From the NCBI RefSeq assembly GCF_019263585.2, contig NZ_JADQDF010000001.1, forward strand, positions 1,488,001 to 1,552,000: a stretch of 64,000 bases of DNA, given 5' to 3'. The notes under the pieces are model-generated. The model ran no database searches. It was not told the DNA's origin and was given only the letters and a program-made list of their open reading frames with translations. The position numbers and the translations under genes are program-made. Origin of the DNA: Pseudonocardia oceani. Its GTDB lineage: Bacteria > Actinomycetota > Actinomycetes > Mycobacteriales > Pseudonocardiaceae. Below are positions 25,937 to 33,587 of the stretch, piece after piece; the stretch's first letter is position 1; the number at the start of each line of letters is the position of its first letter.

Positions 25937-26743
25937 TCATCCGCTCTGACGGGGCGCCGACCCGGCCGGGGGCAGCCACCGTGGCGCGGCCTGCGGGGGC
26001 AGCGGACGGCGGGGTGACAGCGGGGCGCGTGGCGGCGGGGCGGCGGGCCGGCGCACCGGGCCGATCGCCGGACGCGGCGGCGCGACGACGTCGACGAGCA
26101 GCGACACGGCCTCGCGGATGAGGACCGTCGCGTGGTGGTGGTCCTCGACGGTGCCCCCCATCGGGTCGGGGATACGGTCGTCCTCGGGCTCCACCGGCGG
26201 CAGCAGGCCACGCTGACGGCGGGCCAGCTCCACCAGCGCCCGCGCGCGCGGGCCCGGCTGCTCGGGGAGCGCGGACACGTCGACCGCCCGCGCCAGGCGC
26301 GCGAACTCCCGCAGCCCGAACGTCTTCGCCAGCCCGGCCGGGTTGCGCTCGACCACCGCCGAGCGGTGCCGCGGCGTGGCGCCGAGGATGAGGTCGGCCT
26401 GATCGATCATCGGCGACCGCAGCTGCCGGGCCACGAACCGCCCCGCGACCTGCCGGTCCAGCCCCCACGGCGACAGCTCGTCGCGCGTGTCGTCGTGCAT
26501 CCGGCCGTGGGGCACGGCGCTGACCCCCGCGCTGCTCACCTCGATCGTGGCCGCCTCGCGCCCGCCGAGCCGGCCGATCAGCAGGTGCCGCGTCAGGATC
26601 TCGGCGAACGGCGAGCGGCAGATGTTGCCGGTGCACACGAACAGCAACCGGAACACGGAGTCCGGTCCGTCGGGTGCCTGGTGCCGGTTCACGACGTCCA
26701 GTCTCCCCGCCGGGGCGACCGGACGCACGGGAGCGAGAGTCAT
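25937..26743 (-). CDS. Low-molecular-weight protein tyrosine phosphatase with extended tail (Wzb-like)
   Basis: Cytosolic phosphatase of 268 residues. The P-loop CTGNICRS at residues 37-44 supplies the nucleophilic Cys and the phosphate-binding Arg, and DDRIPDPMGGT carries the general-acid Asp-Pro. The usual length of the family is about 150-190 residues; here about 30 residues precede the P-loop and a Pro- and Arg-rich tail of about 55 residues follows. It would reverse the tyrosine phosphorylation of the Wzc-like kinase at 20465. The ATG overlaps the LuxR stop by four bases (ATGA), so expression is coupled to the regulator. Confidence 0.9.
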   Translation of the reverse strand: MTLAPVRPVAPAGRLDVVNRHQAPDGPDSVFRLLFVCTGNICRSPFAEILTRHLLIGRLGGREAATIEVSSAGVSAVPHGRMHDDTRDELSPWGLDRQVAGRFVARQLRSPMIDQADLILGATPRHRSAVVERNPAGLAKTFGLREFARLARAVDVSALPEQPGPRARALVELARRQRGLLPPVEPEDDRIPDPMGGTVEDHHHATVLIREAVSLLVDVVAPPRPAIGPVRRPAAPPPRAPLSPRRPLPPQAAPRWLPPAGSAPRQSG

Positions 26744-27423
26744 CGCACCGGCTCCGCACCGGGTGCGCGGCCGACGCGCCGCTGGATCTCGCGGTAGACC
26801 TCCGCGGCGGTCTGCTGCGAGTTCACGCCCAGCTTGGCCAGGACCGACCGGATGTGCGAGCGCACCGTGGTGATCGAGACGTAGAGCAGCTCCGCGATCT
26901 CGGCGGCCCGCCGCCCGTCGGCCAGCAGGTGCAGGACCTCGCGCTCGCGCGGGCTCAGCTGCCCGAGCCGGTCGAGCTCCGCGCGCACCGAATCGCGCGC
27001 CAGCAGGTACTCCGCCTGCCACGCGGCACGGGCCTGCTCGGTCAGCAGGGCCCGGCCGGCGGCCGTCTCGCGCACCGCGTCGGCCAGCACGTCGATCGAC
27101 GACGTCTTCGCGATCCACCCGACCGCACCGGCGACGATCGCCGCGGCCGCCCGCTCGCGGTGCGCCACCGACCCGATCGCCAGCACGGTCATGCCGGCCT
27201 CGACGGCGCGGACCACGACGTCGGCCCGCGGGTGGAGGTCGACGTCGACGATCAGCAGCCGCGGCTCGTCGCTCTGGTCTACGCTCCGGTCGGTGCCGAT
27301 CTCGTGCAGGGGCATGCGTCCCGTCTCGACGCGGCTGGAGCGCAGGCCGGCCACGAGCGCGGTGACGAGCAGGTCGGACGGGCCGAGCACGGACAGACGC
27401 ACGCGTGCGTTATCCACTGGCAT
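26740..27423 (-). CDS. LuxR-family response regulator (atypical receiver)
   Basis: DNA-binding regulator of 227 residues. A receiver-like domain occupies about residues 5-125; LIVDVDLH at 57-64 gives acidic residues at the phosphoacceptor position, but the other conserved receiver residues are poorly kept, so phosphorylation is uncertain. The C-terminal LuxR HTH runs from about 156 to 210 (LSPREREVLHLLADG and TTVRSHIRSVLAKLGV). No histidine kinase gene is adjacent. The coupling to the phosphatase gene and position beside a priming glycosyltransferase suggest it controls the polysaccharide locus. Confidence 0.88.
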   Translation of the reverse strand: MPVDNARVRLSVLGPSDLLVTALVAGLRSSRVETGRMPLHEIGTDRSVDQSDEPRLLIVDVDLHPRADVVVRAVEAGMTVLAIGSVAHRERAAAAIVAGAVGWIAKTSSIDVLADAVRETAAGRALLTEQARAAWQAEYLLARDSVRAELDRLGQLSPREREVLHLLADGRRAAEIAELLYVSITTVRSHIRSVLAKLGVNSQQTAAEVYREIQRRVGRAPGAEPVR

Positions 27424-27480
27424 GACGGACTGAACCCCCGGGGAGCGACGGTCGAGCTTCGAGGAGGTCTTCGTCCGCCG

Positions 27481-27522
27481 AACGGACTCCGTTAACAGCG
27501 CGTCCGCCCACGTGACGGACCG
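27481..27522. promoter_or_regulatory. Putative operator region upstream of the LuxR-type gene
   Basis: The region has a small perfect palindrome AACGGACTCCGTT at 27481-27493, about 60 bases before the luxR start, and CGTGACGGACCG at 27511-27522, which also occurs upstream of the sugar transferase at 23468-23479. Autoregulation by the LuxR protein is a guess. Confidence 0.28.
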
Positions 27523-27650
27523 CGCACGACGCTCCGTTCCGGCCGTCACCCGTCCGGGCTCGTCAGCGGCGTGCTCGGCCTGCTCGGCCTGCTCGGCCCG
27601 ACCGGCGTGGCCTTCGTCACCGGGCCCCGCGGCCTGTGTGCGAGCGGGAC

Positions 27651-28283
27651 CTACTTCTTCGCCTTCGCCTTCTTCGGCTTCGCCGCGGGCGCCTCGGCCA
27701 CGGCCGCCTTCGCCTTGGGCGCCGCCTTCGCCTTCGGAGCGGCCTTCGGGGCGGCCTTCGCCTCCACGGCCGGGGTGGCGGCCTTCTCGGCCTTGGCCTT
27801 CGGCGCCGCCTTCTTCGCGGCCTTGGGCGCTGCCGCCTTCGGGGCCGCCGGCTCCGCCACCGCCGAGAACGAGGCCCTCGCCTTCGCCGCCTTGCGGGTG
27901 GGCTTCGCGGCCGGGGCCTCCACAGCGGGAGCCTCCACCGCCGGCGCCTCGACGACGGGCGCGGCCGCCGTCCGGCGGCGGGCCGGGGTGGCGCGGGGGG
28001 CGGGAGCCGCGCCACCGCCGACGGCCGCGCGGAACCCGGTGCCGGGACGGAAGGCGGGCACGGTGGTGGCGGCGACCTCCACCGTCTCCCCCGTGCGCGG
28101 GTTGCGGGCCACCCGCGCGGCGCGGGCGCGGGGCTCGAAGACCCCGAAACCGGTGATGGAGACCGAATCGCCGGAGCCGACGGTCTCGACGATGGTGTCC
28201 AGCAGGCCGTCGACCGCGGTGGCCGCGGTCCGCCGGTCGCCGATGCGGGCCGCGAGCGCGTCCACGAGCTGCGTCTTGTTCAT
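27651..28283 (-). CDS. hupB: HU-family nucleoid protein with Lys/Ala-rich tail
   Basis: Histone-like DNA-binding protein of 210 residues. Residues 1-90 form a standard HU domain ([20 protein letters not shown], the [18 protein letters not shown] arm region), and residues about 100-210 are a low-complexity tail rich in Lys, Ala and Pro with repeated [11 protein letters not shown] units, as in mycobacterial HupB and the eukaryotic H1 tail. It compacts and protects DNA. The adjacency to leuD and leuC is the conserved actinobacterial order. It is the boundary gene between the polysaccharide island on its left and the conserved metabolic block. Confidence 0.95.
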   Translation of the reverse strand: MNKTQLVDALAARIGDRRTAATAVDGLLDTIVETVGSGDSVSITGFGVFEPRARAARVARNPRTGETVEVAATTVPAFRPGTGFRAAVGGGAAPAPRATPARRRTAAAPVVEAPAVEAPAVEAPAAKPTRKAAKARASFSAVAEPAAPKAAAPKAAKKAAPKAKAEKAATPAVEAKAAPKAAPKAKAAPKAKAAVAEAPAAKPKKAKAKK

Positions 28284-28329
28284 GGGCGTGACCGTAGCCG
28301 CTGGTCAGGGCCGTGCACCAGGGACACGC

Positions 28330-28364
28330 GGGGCGGATCCGTTGCGCGGCAACGGATCCGCCCC
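28330..28364 (-). terminator. Terminator hairpin after leuD
   Basis: Perfect 16-bp arms, GGGGCGGATCCGTTGC at 28330-28345 and its complement at 28349-28364, with a three-base loop, starting six bases after the leuD stop. No T run follows, as is common in actinobacteria. Confidence 0.8.
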
Positions 28365-28370
28365 GTGCGG

Positions 28371-28958
28371 TCAGCTCGTGACGGGCATCCGGGCCGGGCG
28401 CGACGCCTCGAACGCCGTGATGTCCTCGGCGTGGCGCAGCGTCAGGCCGATGTCGTCGAGGCCCTCCAGCAGGCGCCAGCGGGTGTAGTCGTCGATCTGG
28501 AACGCCACCGTGAGGTCGGCCGCCTGCACCGTCTTCTCGGTGAGGTCGACGGTGATCTCGGTGCCGGGCTGGTTCTCCAAGAGCTTCCACAGCAGCTCGA
28601 CGTCGGGTTGCGCGACCTCCGCCGCGAGCAGCCCGGCCTTCGCCGAGTTGCCGCGGAAGATGTCGGCGAACCGCGAGGAGATGACGACGCGGAAGCCGTA
28701 GTTCATCAGCGCCCACACCGCGTGCTCGCGCGAGGAGCCGGTGCCGAAGTCCGATCCCGCCACCAGCACCGAGCCGCGGTCGAACGGCTCCTGGTTGAGG
28801 ATGAACGACGGGTCGTTGCGCCAGGCCGAGAACAGCCCGTCCTCGAACCCCGTGCGCGTGACGCGCTTGAGGTAGACGGCCGGGATGATCTGGTCGGTGT
28901 CGACGTTCGAGCGGCGCAGGGGAACGCCGATGCCGGTGTGCGTGGAGAAGGCGTCCAT
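28371..28958 (-). CDS. leuD: 3-isopropylmalate dehydratase small subunit
   Basis: Small subunit (195 residues) of the isopropylmalate isomerase, which with LeuC converts 2- to 3-isopropylmalate in leucine synthesis and citramalate to 3-methylmalate in the citramalate route. Swivel-domain signatures include [16 protein letters not shown] and [17 protein letters not shown], the substrate-binding loop. The ATG shares one base with the leuC stop (TGATG), so both subunits are made in step. Confidence 0.97.
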   Translation of the reverse strand: MDAFSTHTGIGVPLRRSNVDTDQIIPAVYLKRVTRTGFEDGLFSAWRNDPSFILNQEPFDRGSVLVAGSDFGTGSSREHAVWALMNYGFRVVISSRFADIFRGNSAKAGLLAAEVAQPDVELLWKLLENQPGTEITVDLTEKTVQAADLTVAFQIDDYTRWRLLEGLDDIGLTLRHAEDITAFEASRPARMPVTS

Positions 28959-30370
28959 CAGAGGTCCTCGGGGCTGCTCAGGGTGCCGCGCACGGCCGTG
29001 GCCGCGGCCACGAGCGGGGACACCAGGTGGGTGCGGCCGCCCTTGCCCTGACGGCCCTCGAAGTTGCGGTTGGACGTCGACGCGCTGCGCTCGCCCGGCG
29101 CGAGCTGGTCGGGGTTCATGCCCAGGCACATCGAGCAGCCCGCGGAGCGCCACTCGGCGCCGGCCTCGGTGAAGACCTCGTTCAGTCCCTCCTCCTCCGC
29201 CTGGAACCGCACGCGCATCGAGCCCGGGACGACCAGCATCCGGACGCCGTCGGCGACCTTGCGCCCGCGGATGACGTCGGCGGCCGCGCGCAGGTCCTCG
29301 ATGCGGCCGTTGGTGCAGGAGCCCACGAAGACGGTGTCGACGGCGACCTCGCGCAGCGGCTGGCCGGCCGTCAGGCCCATGTAGGTCAGCGCCTTCTCCG
29401 CGGAGACGCGCTCGTTCTCGTCGACGATCCGGGCCGGGTCGGGCACGTTCTCGCCCAGCGGGAGGCCCTGGCCGGGGTTGGTGCCCCAGGTGACGAACGG
29501 GGTGAGCGCGTCGCCGTCGATCTCCACCTCGGCGTCGAAGACGGCGTCGTCGTCGGTGCGCAGCTCGCGCCACGCCGCCACGGCCTCGTCCCACTCGGCG
29601 CCCTTCGGCGCGCGGTCGCGCCCCTGCAGGTAGGCGAACGTGGTCTCGTCCGGGGCGATCATGCCGGCGCGCGCGCCCGCCTCGATCGACATGTTGCAGA
29701 TCGTCATGCGCCCCTCCATGGAGAGGTTGTCGATGACGTTGCCGCGGTACTCGAGCACGTAGCCCTGCCCGCCGCCGGTGCCGATCTGAGCGATGATCGC
29801 CAGCACGACATCCTTGCTGGTGACGCCCGGGCGCAGCGTGCCGTCGGCGCTGTTCACCGTGATCGACATGGTCTTGAACCGCTTGAGCGGCAGCGTCTGC
29901 GTGGCCAGCACGTGCTCGACCTCGGACGTGCCGATCCCGAACGCCATCGCGCCGAACGCGCCGTGCGTGGAGGTGTGGCTGTCGCCGCAGACGACCGTGG
30001 TGCCCGGCTGCGTGAGCCCGAGCTGCGGGCCGACGACGTGGACGATGCCCTGCTCGGCGTGGTTCATCGGGTAGAGCGGCACGCCGAACTCGGCGCAGTT
30101 CTTGCGCAGCGTCTCGACCTGCGTGCGCGACACCGGGTCGGCGATCGGCAGGTCGACGTCGGTGGTGGGGACGTTGTGGTCCTCGGTGGCCAGCGTGAGG
30201 TCCGTACGCCGGACCGGCCGCCCGGCGAGGCGCAGGCCGTCGAACGCCTGCGGACTGGTGACCTCGTGCACGAGGTGCAGGTCGATGTAGAGGAGGTCGG
30301 GCTCGTTGCCCTCGCCCTCGCGGACGAGGTGCAGGTCCCACACCTTCTCGGCCAGTGTGCGCGGCGCCAT
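28958..30370 (-). CDS. leuC: 3-isopropylmalate dehydratase large subunit
   Basis: Aconitase-family catalytic subunit of 470 residues. The [4Fe-4S] ligands are in FVGSCTNGR and in [12 protein letters not shown]; the substrate region [19 protein letters not shown] is intact. Works with LeuD on isopropylmalate and citramalate. The ATG at 30370 is preceded by GGGAGAAG about six bases upstream. The divergent IclR-type gene is only 40 bases away, so the two promoters overlap and that regulator very likely controls leuCD. Confidence 0.97.
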   Translation of the reverse strand: MAPRTLAEKVWDLHLVREGEGNEPDLLYIDLHLVHEVTSPQAFDGLRLAGRPVRRTDLTLATEDHNVPTTDVDLPIADPVSRTQVETLRKNCAEFGVPLYPMNHAEQGIVHVVGPQLGLTQPGTTVVCGDSHTSTHGAFGAMAFGIGTSEVEHVLATQTLPLKRFKTMSITVNSADGTLRPGVTSKDVVLAIIAQIGTGGGQGYVLEYRGNVIDNLSMEGRMTICNMSIEAGARAGMIAPDETTFAYLQGRDRAPKGAEWDEAVAAWRELRTDDDAVFDAEVEIDGDALTPFVTWGTNPGQGLPLGENVPDPARIVDENERVSAEKALTYMGLTAGQPLREVAVDTVFVGSCTNGRIEDLRAAADVIRGRKVADGVRMLVVPGSMRVRFQAEEEGLNEVFTEAGAEWRSAGCSMCLGMNPDQLAPGERSASTSNRNFEGRQGKGGRTHLVSPLVAAATAVRGTLSSPEDL

Positions 30371-30398
30371 CAGTTGCTTCTCCCAGCTGTTGGGACGT

Positions 30399-30404
30399 TA
30401 GTAT
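30399..30404 (+). promoter_or_regulatory. -10 element of the IclR-type gene, probably leaderless transcript
   Basis: TAGTAT lies six bases before the GTG at 30411, and TTGCTT 19 bases further upstream could be the -35. With this spacing transcription would begin at or next to the GTG, giving a leaderless mRNA, which is common in actinobacteria. The 40-base gap to leuC places any operator here over both promoters. Confidence 0.45.
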
Positions 30405-30410
30405 CGCGGT

Positions 30411-31112
30411 GTGAGACAGCATAGCGGGATCGGCGTGCTCGACAAGGCCGTGGGTGTGCTCCGCGCCGTGGCCACCGAGCCCTGCGGTCTGGCCGAGCTG
30501 TGCCAGCGCACGGGCCTGCCGCGCGCCACCGCGCACCGGCTCGCCGTGGGGCTGGAGGTGCACGGTCTGCTCCACCGCGGATCCGACGGCCGCTGGCGCC
30601 CCGGGCCCGCGCTGGCCGAGCTGGCCGCGGGCGGGGCCGACCCGCTCCTGGAGGCCGCCGCGGCCGTGCTCCCTCGCCTGCGCGACATCACCGGTGAGAG
30701 CGTGCAGCTCTACCGCCGCGACGGCACGCAGCGCGTCTGCGTCGCCACCGCCGAGCCGGCGAGCGGGCTGCGTGACACCGTCCCCGTCGGCTCGCGGCTG
30801 CCGATGACGGCCGGGTCCGGGGCCAAGGTGCTCGCGGCGTGGGCCGAGCCGGCCGTGCAGCGCGCCGTGCTGGGCGACGCCACGTTCACCGAGCGGGTCC
30901 TGCTCGACGTCCGCAGGCGCGGGTGGGCGCAGAGCGTCGCGGAGCGCGAGGCCGGCGTGGCGAGCGTGTCGGCGCCGGTGCGCGACGGGAGCGGGCACGT
31001 CGTCGCCGCGGTGTCGGTGTCCGGGCCCGTCGACCGCATCGGCCGCCGACCGGGCGTCCGCTGGGCCGCCGACCTGCTGGCGGCGGCGGAGGCCCTGCAG
31101 CACCGCCTGTGA
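30411..31112 (+). CDS. ndgR: IclR-family regulator of branched-chain amino acid genes (NdgR/LtbR-like)
   Basis: DNA-binding regulator of 233 residues with an N-terminal winged helix (residues about 5-65; [20 protein letters not shown]) and a C-terminal ligand domain (residues about 75-230). Length and position divergent from leuCD match the NdgR of Streptomyces and LtbR of Corynebacterium, which regulate leuCD and other amino acid genes. The GTG start fits a leaderless message. The symbol rests on synteny and family, not on a tested function. Confidence 0.85.
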   Translation: MRQHSGIGVLDKAVGVLRAVATEPCGLAELCQRTGLPRATAHRLAVGLEVHGLLHRGSDGRWRPGPALAELAAGGADPLLEAAAAVLPRLRDITGESVQLYRRDGTQRVCVATAEPASGLRDTVPVGSRLPMTAGSGAKVLAAWAEPAVQRAVLGDATFTERVLLDVRRRGWAQSVAEREAGVASVSAPVRDGSGHVVAAVSVSGPVDRIGRRPGVRWAADLLAAAEALQHRL

Positions 31113-31201
31113 CGACAGACCCGCCCGAAAGGGTCATCGGCGGCCCGATACCGTGACGCGATTGCACGCAGGGTGAGGATCGGCGGCGGGAACGGGAGAC
31201 G

Positions 31202-33100
31202 ATGACCTACTTGCTCGGGATCGATCTGGGTACGACGAGGACGTCTGCCGCCGTCGGTCACCCGGGCGCACGGCCCGGCGAGATCGAGATCGTCAACCTC
31301 GGCGACCGGTCCAGCTCCGTCCCCTCCGTCTTCTACGCCGGCGCCGACGGCTCGGTCCTGGTCGGCGAGGCGGCCGAGCGCCGCGCGCTGACCGACCCGG
31401 CCCGCGTCGTGCGCGAGTTCAAGCGCCGCATCGGCGACCCCACGCCGCTCGTCGTCGCCGGGGTGCCGTGGTCGCCGCAGGAGCTCTCCGCGCGCGTCGT
31501 GCGGTGGGCCGTCGACCGGGTGGCCGAGCGAGAGGGCGGCCCCGCCGCCCGGATCGCCGTCACGCACCCCGCGTCCTGGGGTCCGCTGAAGAAGGAGCTC
31601 CTCGGCAGCGCGCTGGCCGGGCTGGGCATGCAGGTGTCGTTCCTGGCCGAGCCCCAGGCGGCGGCGCTGCACTACGCGTCGGCCGAGCGCCTCGAGCCCG
31701 GCTCGACGATCGCCGTCTACGACCTCGGCGGCGGCACGTTCGACGCCGCCGTCGTGCACAAGGGCCCGCAGGGCTTCGGCACCGTCGGCCGCCCCGAGGG
31801 CATCGAGCGGCTCGGCGGCGTCGACTTCGACCAGGTCGTGTTCGACCACGTCCGCGCGGCCATGCCCGAGGCGTTCGCCGGGCTCGACGACACCGACCCC
31901 TCGGTCCTCTCCGCCGTCGCCGCCGTGCGCCGGGAGTGCTCGGAGGCCAAGGAGGCGCTGAGCAGCGACACCGAGGTGTCGATCCCGGTGCTGCTGCCCG
32001 GGTCGCAGGGCTCGGTGCGGCTGCACCGCAGCGAGTTCGAGGCCTTGATCCGCCCTCAGCTGGAGGACACGGTGTCGGCGCTGCGCCGCGCCGTCGCCTC
32101 CGCCGGGACGACGCCCGACCAGCTCACCGCCGTGCTGCTGGTGGGTGGCTCGTCGCGGATCCCGCTGGTGGCGCAGCTCGTGTCGGAGCAGCTGGGGCGC
32201 CCGGTCGCGGTCGACGCCGACCCGAAGAACGCCATCGCGATGGGTGCCGCGCTCTCGCTCGACCCGGTCGCGCTCGCCGGCACCGGCCCGCACGTCCCCG
32301 CGCCACGGGCCGGCTCGTCGGCGCCCGTGGGCGCCCGCACGGGCGGTTCCCGGTCGACCGGGTCGCAGTGGGCGGCCGGCCCCGGCGGTACGGCCGCCGC
32401 GGCCGGGCTCGGGCTCGGGCTCGCCGCGGGCGCCGGAACGGCGTCGGCCGGGCCGACGGCCGGACCGGTGGCGTCGGCGGGCTTCCGGCCGCCCGGCGTC
32501 CCCCCGCAGCGGGTGGCCGGGGAGAGGGCGACGCAGGTCGTGCCGCCGCAGCGCCCGATGCCGCCCGGTGCGGCGATGCCCGGCTCGATGCCCGGCTCGG
32601 GACAGATGTCGGCGTACCCGGTCCGCCCGCCGATGGGCCTCGAGGTCACCGAGTACCGCGAGGACGACTACGACCGCCCCGAGCCGCCCCGGCGCCGCGG
32701 CGGGGCGTTCCTCGTGTCGGTCGGCGGCCTGGCCGCGGCGCTCGGCGTCGTCGCCACGGTGTTCCTCATGCCGACCCCCACCCCGACGCCCACGGCCAAC
32801 ACCGACCCGTCGTCGACGGTGCCGGTCCTGCCGCCGGTGTCGTCGGAGGTGCTGGGCACGCCGACGCCGGTGGAGTCGACGGAGGCGCCGGTGGAGGAGG
32901 ACCGCCCCGCCCCGGTGGCGCCGACCCGCCGTCCCGACCCGACGACGGTCGCTCCCACCACGCCGGTGGTGGAGCCGCCGCCGGTGACGACGGAGCCCCC
33001 GCCGTCCACCACCACCACGACGGAGCCCCCGCCCCCCACGACGACGGCCGTCGAGCCGCCGCCCCCCGAGGGCCAGCGGAACGCCCTGCCCGCCGCCTGA
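31202..33100 (+). CDS. Hsp70-family ATPase with membrane segment and Pro/Thr-rich tail
   Basis: Product of 632 residues. Residues 1-360 are an Hsp70 nucleotide-binding domain with the phosphate loops GIDLGTTRTS, YDLGGGTFDAAVV and LLVGGSSRIPLV. The usual peptide-binding domain is missing. Instead there is a Gly/Ala/Pro-rich linker, one hydrophobic helix at about residues 500-520 (FLVSVGGLAAALGVVATVFL) and a tail of about 100 residues rich in Pro, Thr and Val that would lie outside the membrane. This layout suggests a cell-envelope ATPase rather than a general chaperone. Good GGGAG-like sequence upstream of ATG 31202. Partners unknown. Confidence 0.88.
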   Translation: MTYLLGIDLGTTRTSAAVGHPGARPGEIEIVNLGDRSSSVPSVFYAGADGSVLVGEAAERRALTDPARVVREFKRRIGDPTPLVVAGVPWSPQELSARVVRWAVDRVAEREGGPAARIAVTHPASWGPLKKELLGSALAGLGMQVSFLAEPQAAALHYASAERLEPGSTIAVYDLGGGTFDAAVVHKGPQGFGTVGRPEGIERLGGVDFDQVVFDHVRAAMPEAFAGLDDTDPSVLSAVAAVRRECSEAKEALSSDTEVSIPVLLPGSQGSVRLHRSEFEALIRPQLEDTVSALRRAVASAGTTPDQLTAVLLVGGSSRIPLVAQLVSEQLGRPVAVDADPKNAIAMGAALSLDPVALAGTGPHVPAPRAGSSAPVGARTGGSRSTGSQWAAGPGGTAAAAGLGLGLAAGAGTASAGPTAGPVASAGFRPPGVPPQRVAGERATQVVPPQRPMPPGAAMPGSMPGSGQMSAYPVRPPMGLEVTEYREDDYDRPEPPRRRGGAFLVSVGGLAAALGVVATVFLMPTPTPTPTANTDPSSTVPVLPPVSSEVLGTPTPVESTEAPVEEDRPAPVAPTRRPDPTTVAPTTPVVEPPPVTTEPPPSTTTTTEPPPPTTTAVEPPPPEGQRNALPAA

Positions 33101-33117
33101 GCCCGCTCGTCGACACA

Positions 33118-33163
33118 GGAGTGTGACGTCACGGTTGTCCGTACGGCCCTGACGTCGCACTCC
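33118..33163. repeat. Intergenic palindrome, bidirectional terminator-like
   Basis: Arms GGAGTGTGACGTCA at 33118-33131 and its complement at 33150-33163 with one mismatch, beginning 18 bases after the Hsp70-like gene. A third, partial copy of an arm (GAGGTCACACTCCCGA) follows near 33223. Probably terminates transcription from the Hsp70 side. Confidence 0.6.
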
Positions 33164-33276
33164 CGACCATCACCAGCGCGTGATCACCGGAACCGCACCG
33201 TGGCGGCCGCCGCCAGGACCGTGAGGTCACACTCCCGACGATCACCGGCCCCGCGCCGACCACCCCCGCAAACGCA

Positions 33277-33316
33277 GAAACCCTCCCGACTCCGACGTGC
33301 GGAGCGAGAGGGTTTC
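33277..33316 (-). terminator. Terminator after the tRNA genes
   Basis: Inverted arms GAAACCCTC at 33277-33285 and GAGGGTTTC at 33308-33316 with further pairing inside, eight bases beyond the 3' end of tRNA-Glu on the minus strand. Confidence 0.7.
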
Positions 33317-33324
33317 GTGCGTGG

Positions 33325-33397
33325 TAGCCCCGACGGGATTTGAACCCGCGCTACCGCCTTGAGAGGGCGGCGTCCTAGGCCGCTAGACGACGGGGCC
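33325..33397 (-). tRNA. tRNA-Glu (CTC)
   Basis: 73-base cloverleaf. The acceptor stem is GGCCCCG against CGGGGCT with a G-U first pair and A at position 73; the T arm has GGTTCAAATCC; the anticodon stem GCCGCC/GGCGGT holds the loop CTCTCAA, giving anticodon CTC. No CCA is encoded. It lies with tRNA-Gln just downstream of gltX, as in mycobacteria. Confidence 0.96.
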
Positions 33398-33450
33398 CTA
33401 GGTGGATCTGTACTTCTGGAACCTTACCGGGCACTTCTCCGGTGTTTCCG

Positions 33451-33522
33451 CTGGGGTACCAGGACTCGAACCTAGAATGGCTGTACCAGAAACAGCTGTG
33501 TTGCCAATTACACCATACCCCA
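33451..33522 (-). tRNA. tRNA-Gln (CTG)
   Basis: 72-base cloverleaf. Acceptor stem TGGGGTA/TACCCCA with G at position 73; T arm GGTTCGAGTCC; anticodon stem GCTGT/ACAGC with loop TTCTGGT, giving anticodon CTG. No CCA encoded. Charging in this organism is presumably by GltX with Glu, then amidation by GatCAB. Confidence 0.96.
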
Positions 33523-33587
33523 AGGGCTCACGATCACTCGGGTTCCAGTCGGTGCGAACCCGGTGTCCGTGCCCTGCGCTGAGTACT

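Noticed and set aside
27600..28015. Repetitive sequence resembling tandem repeats near hupB
   Set aside because: This is the coding sequence of the Lys/Ala-rich HupB tail rather than a separate repeat element.
30710..33160. Very long minus-strand frame (over 800 codons) opposite the Hsp70-like gene
   Set aside because: It is an antisense shadow caused by high GC; the product is Arg/Gly-rich low complexity with no domain, while the opposite strand encodes a clear Hsp70 domain.
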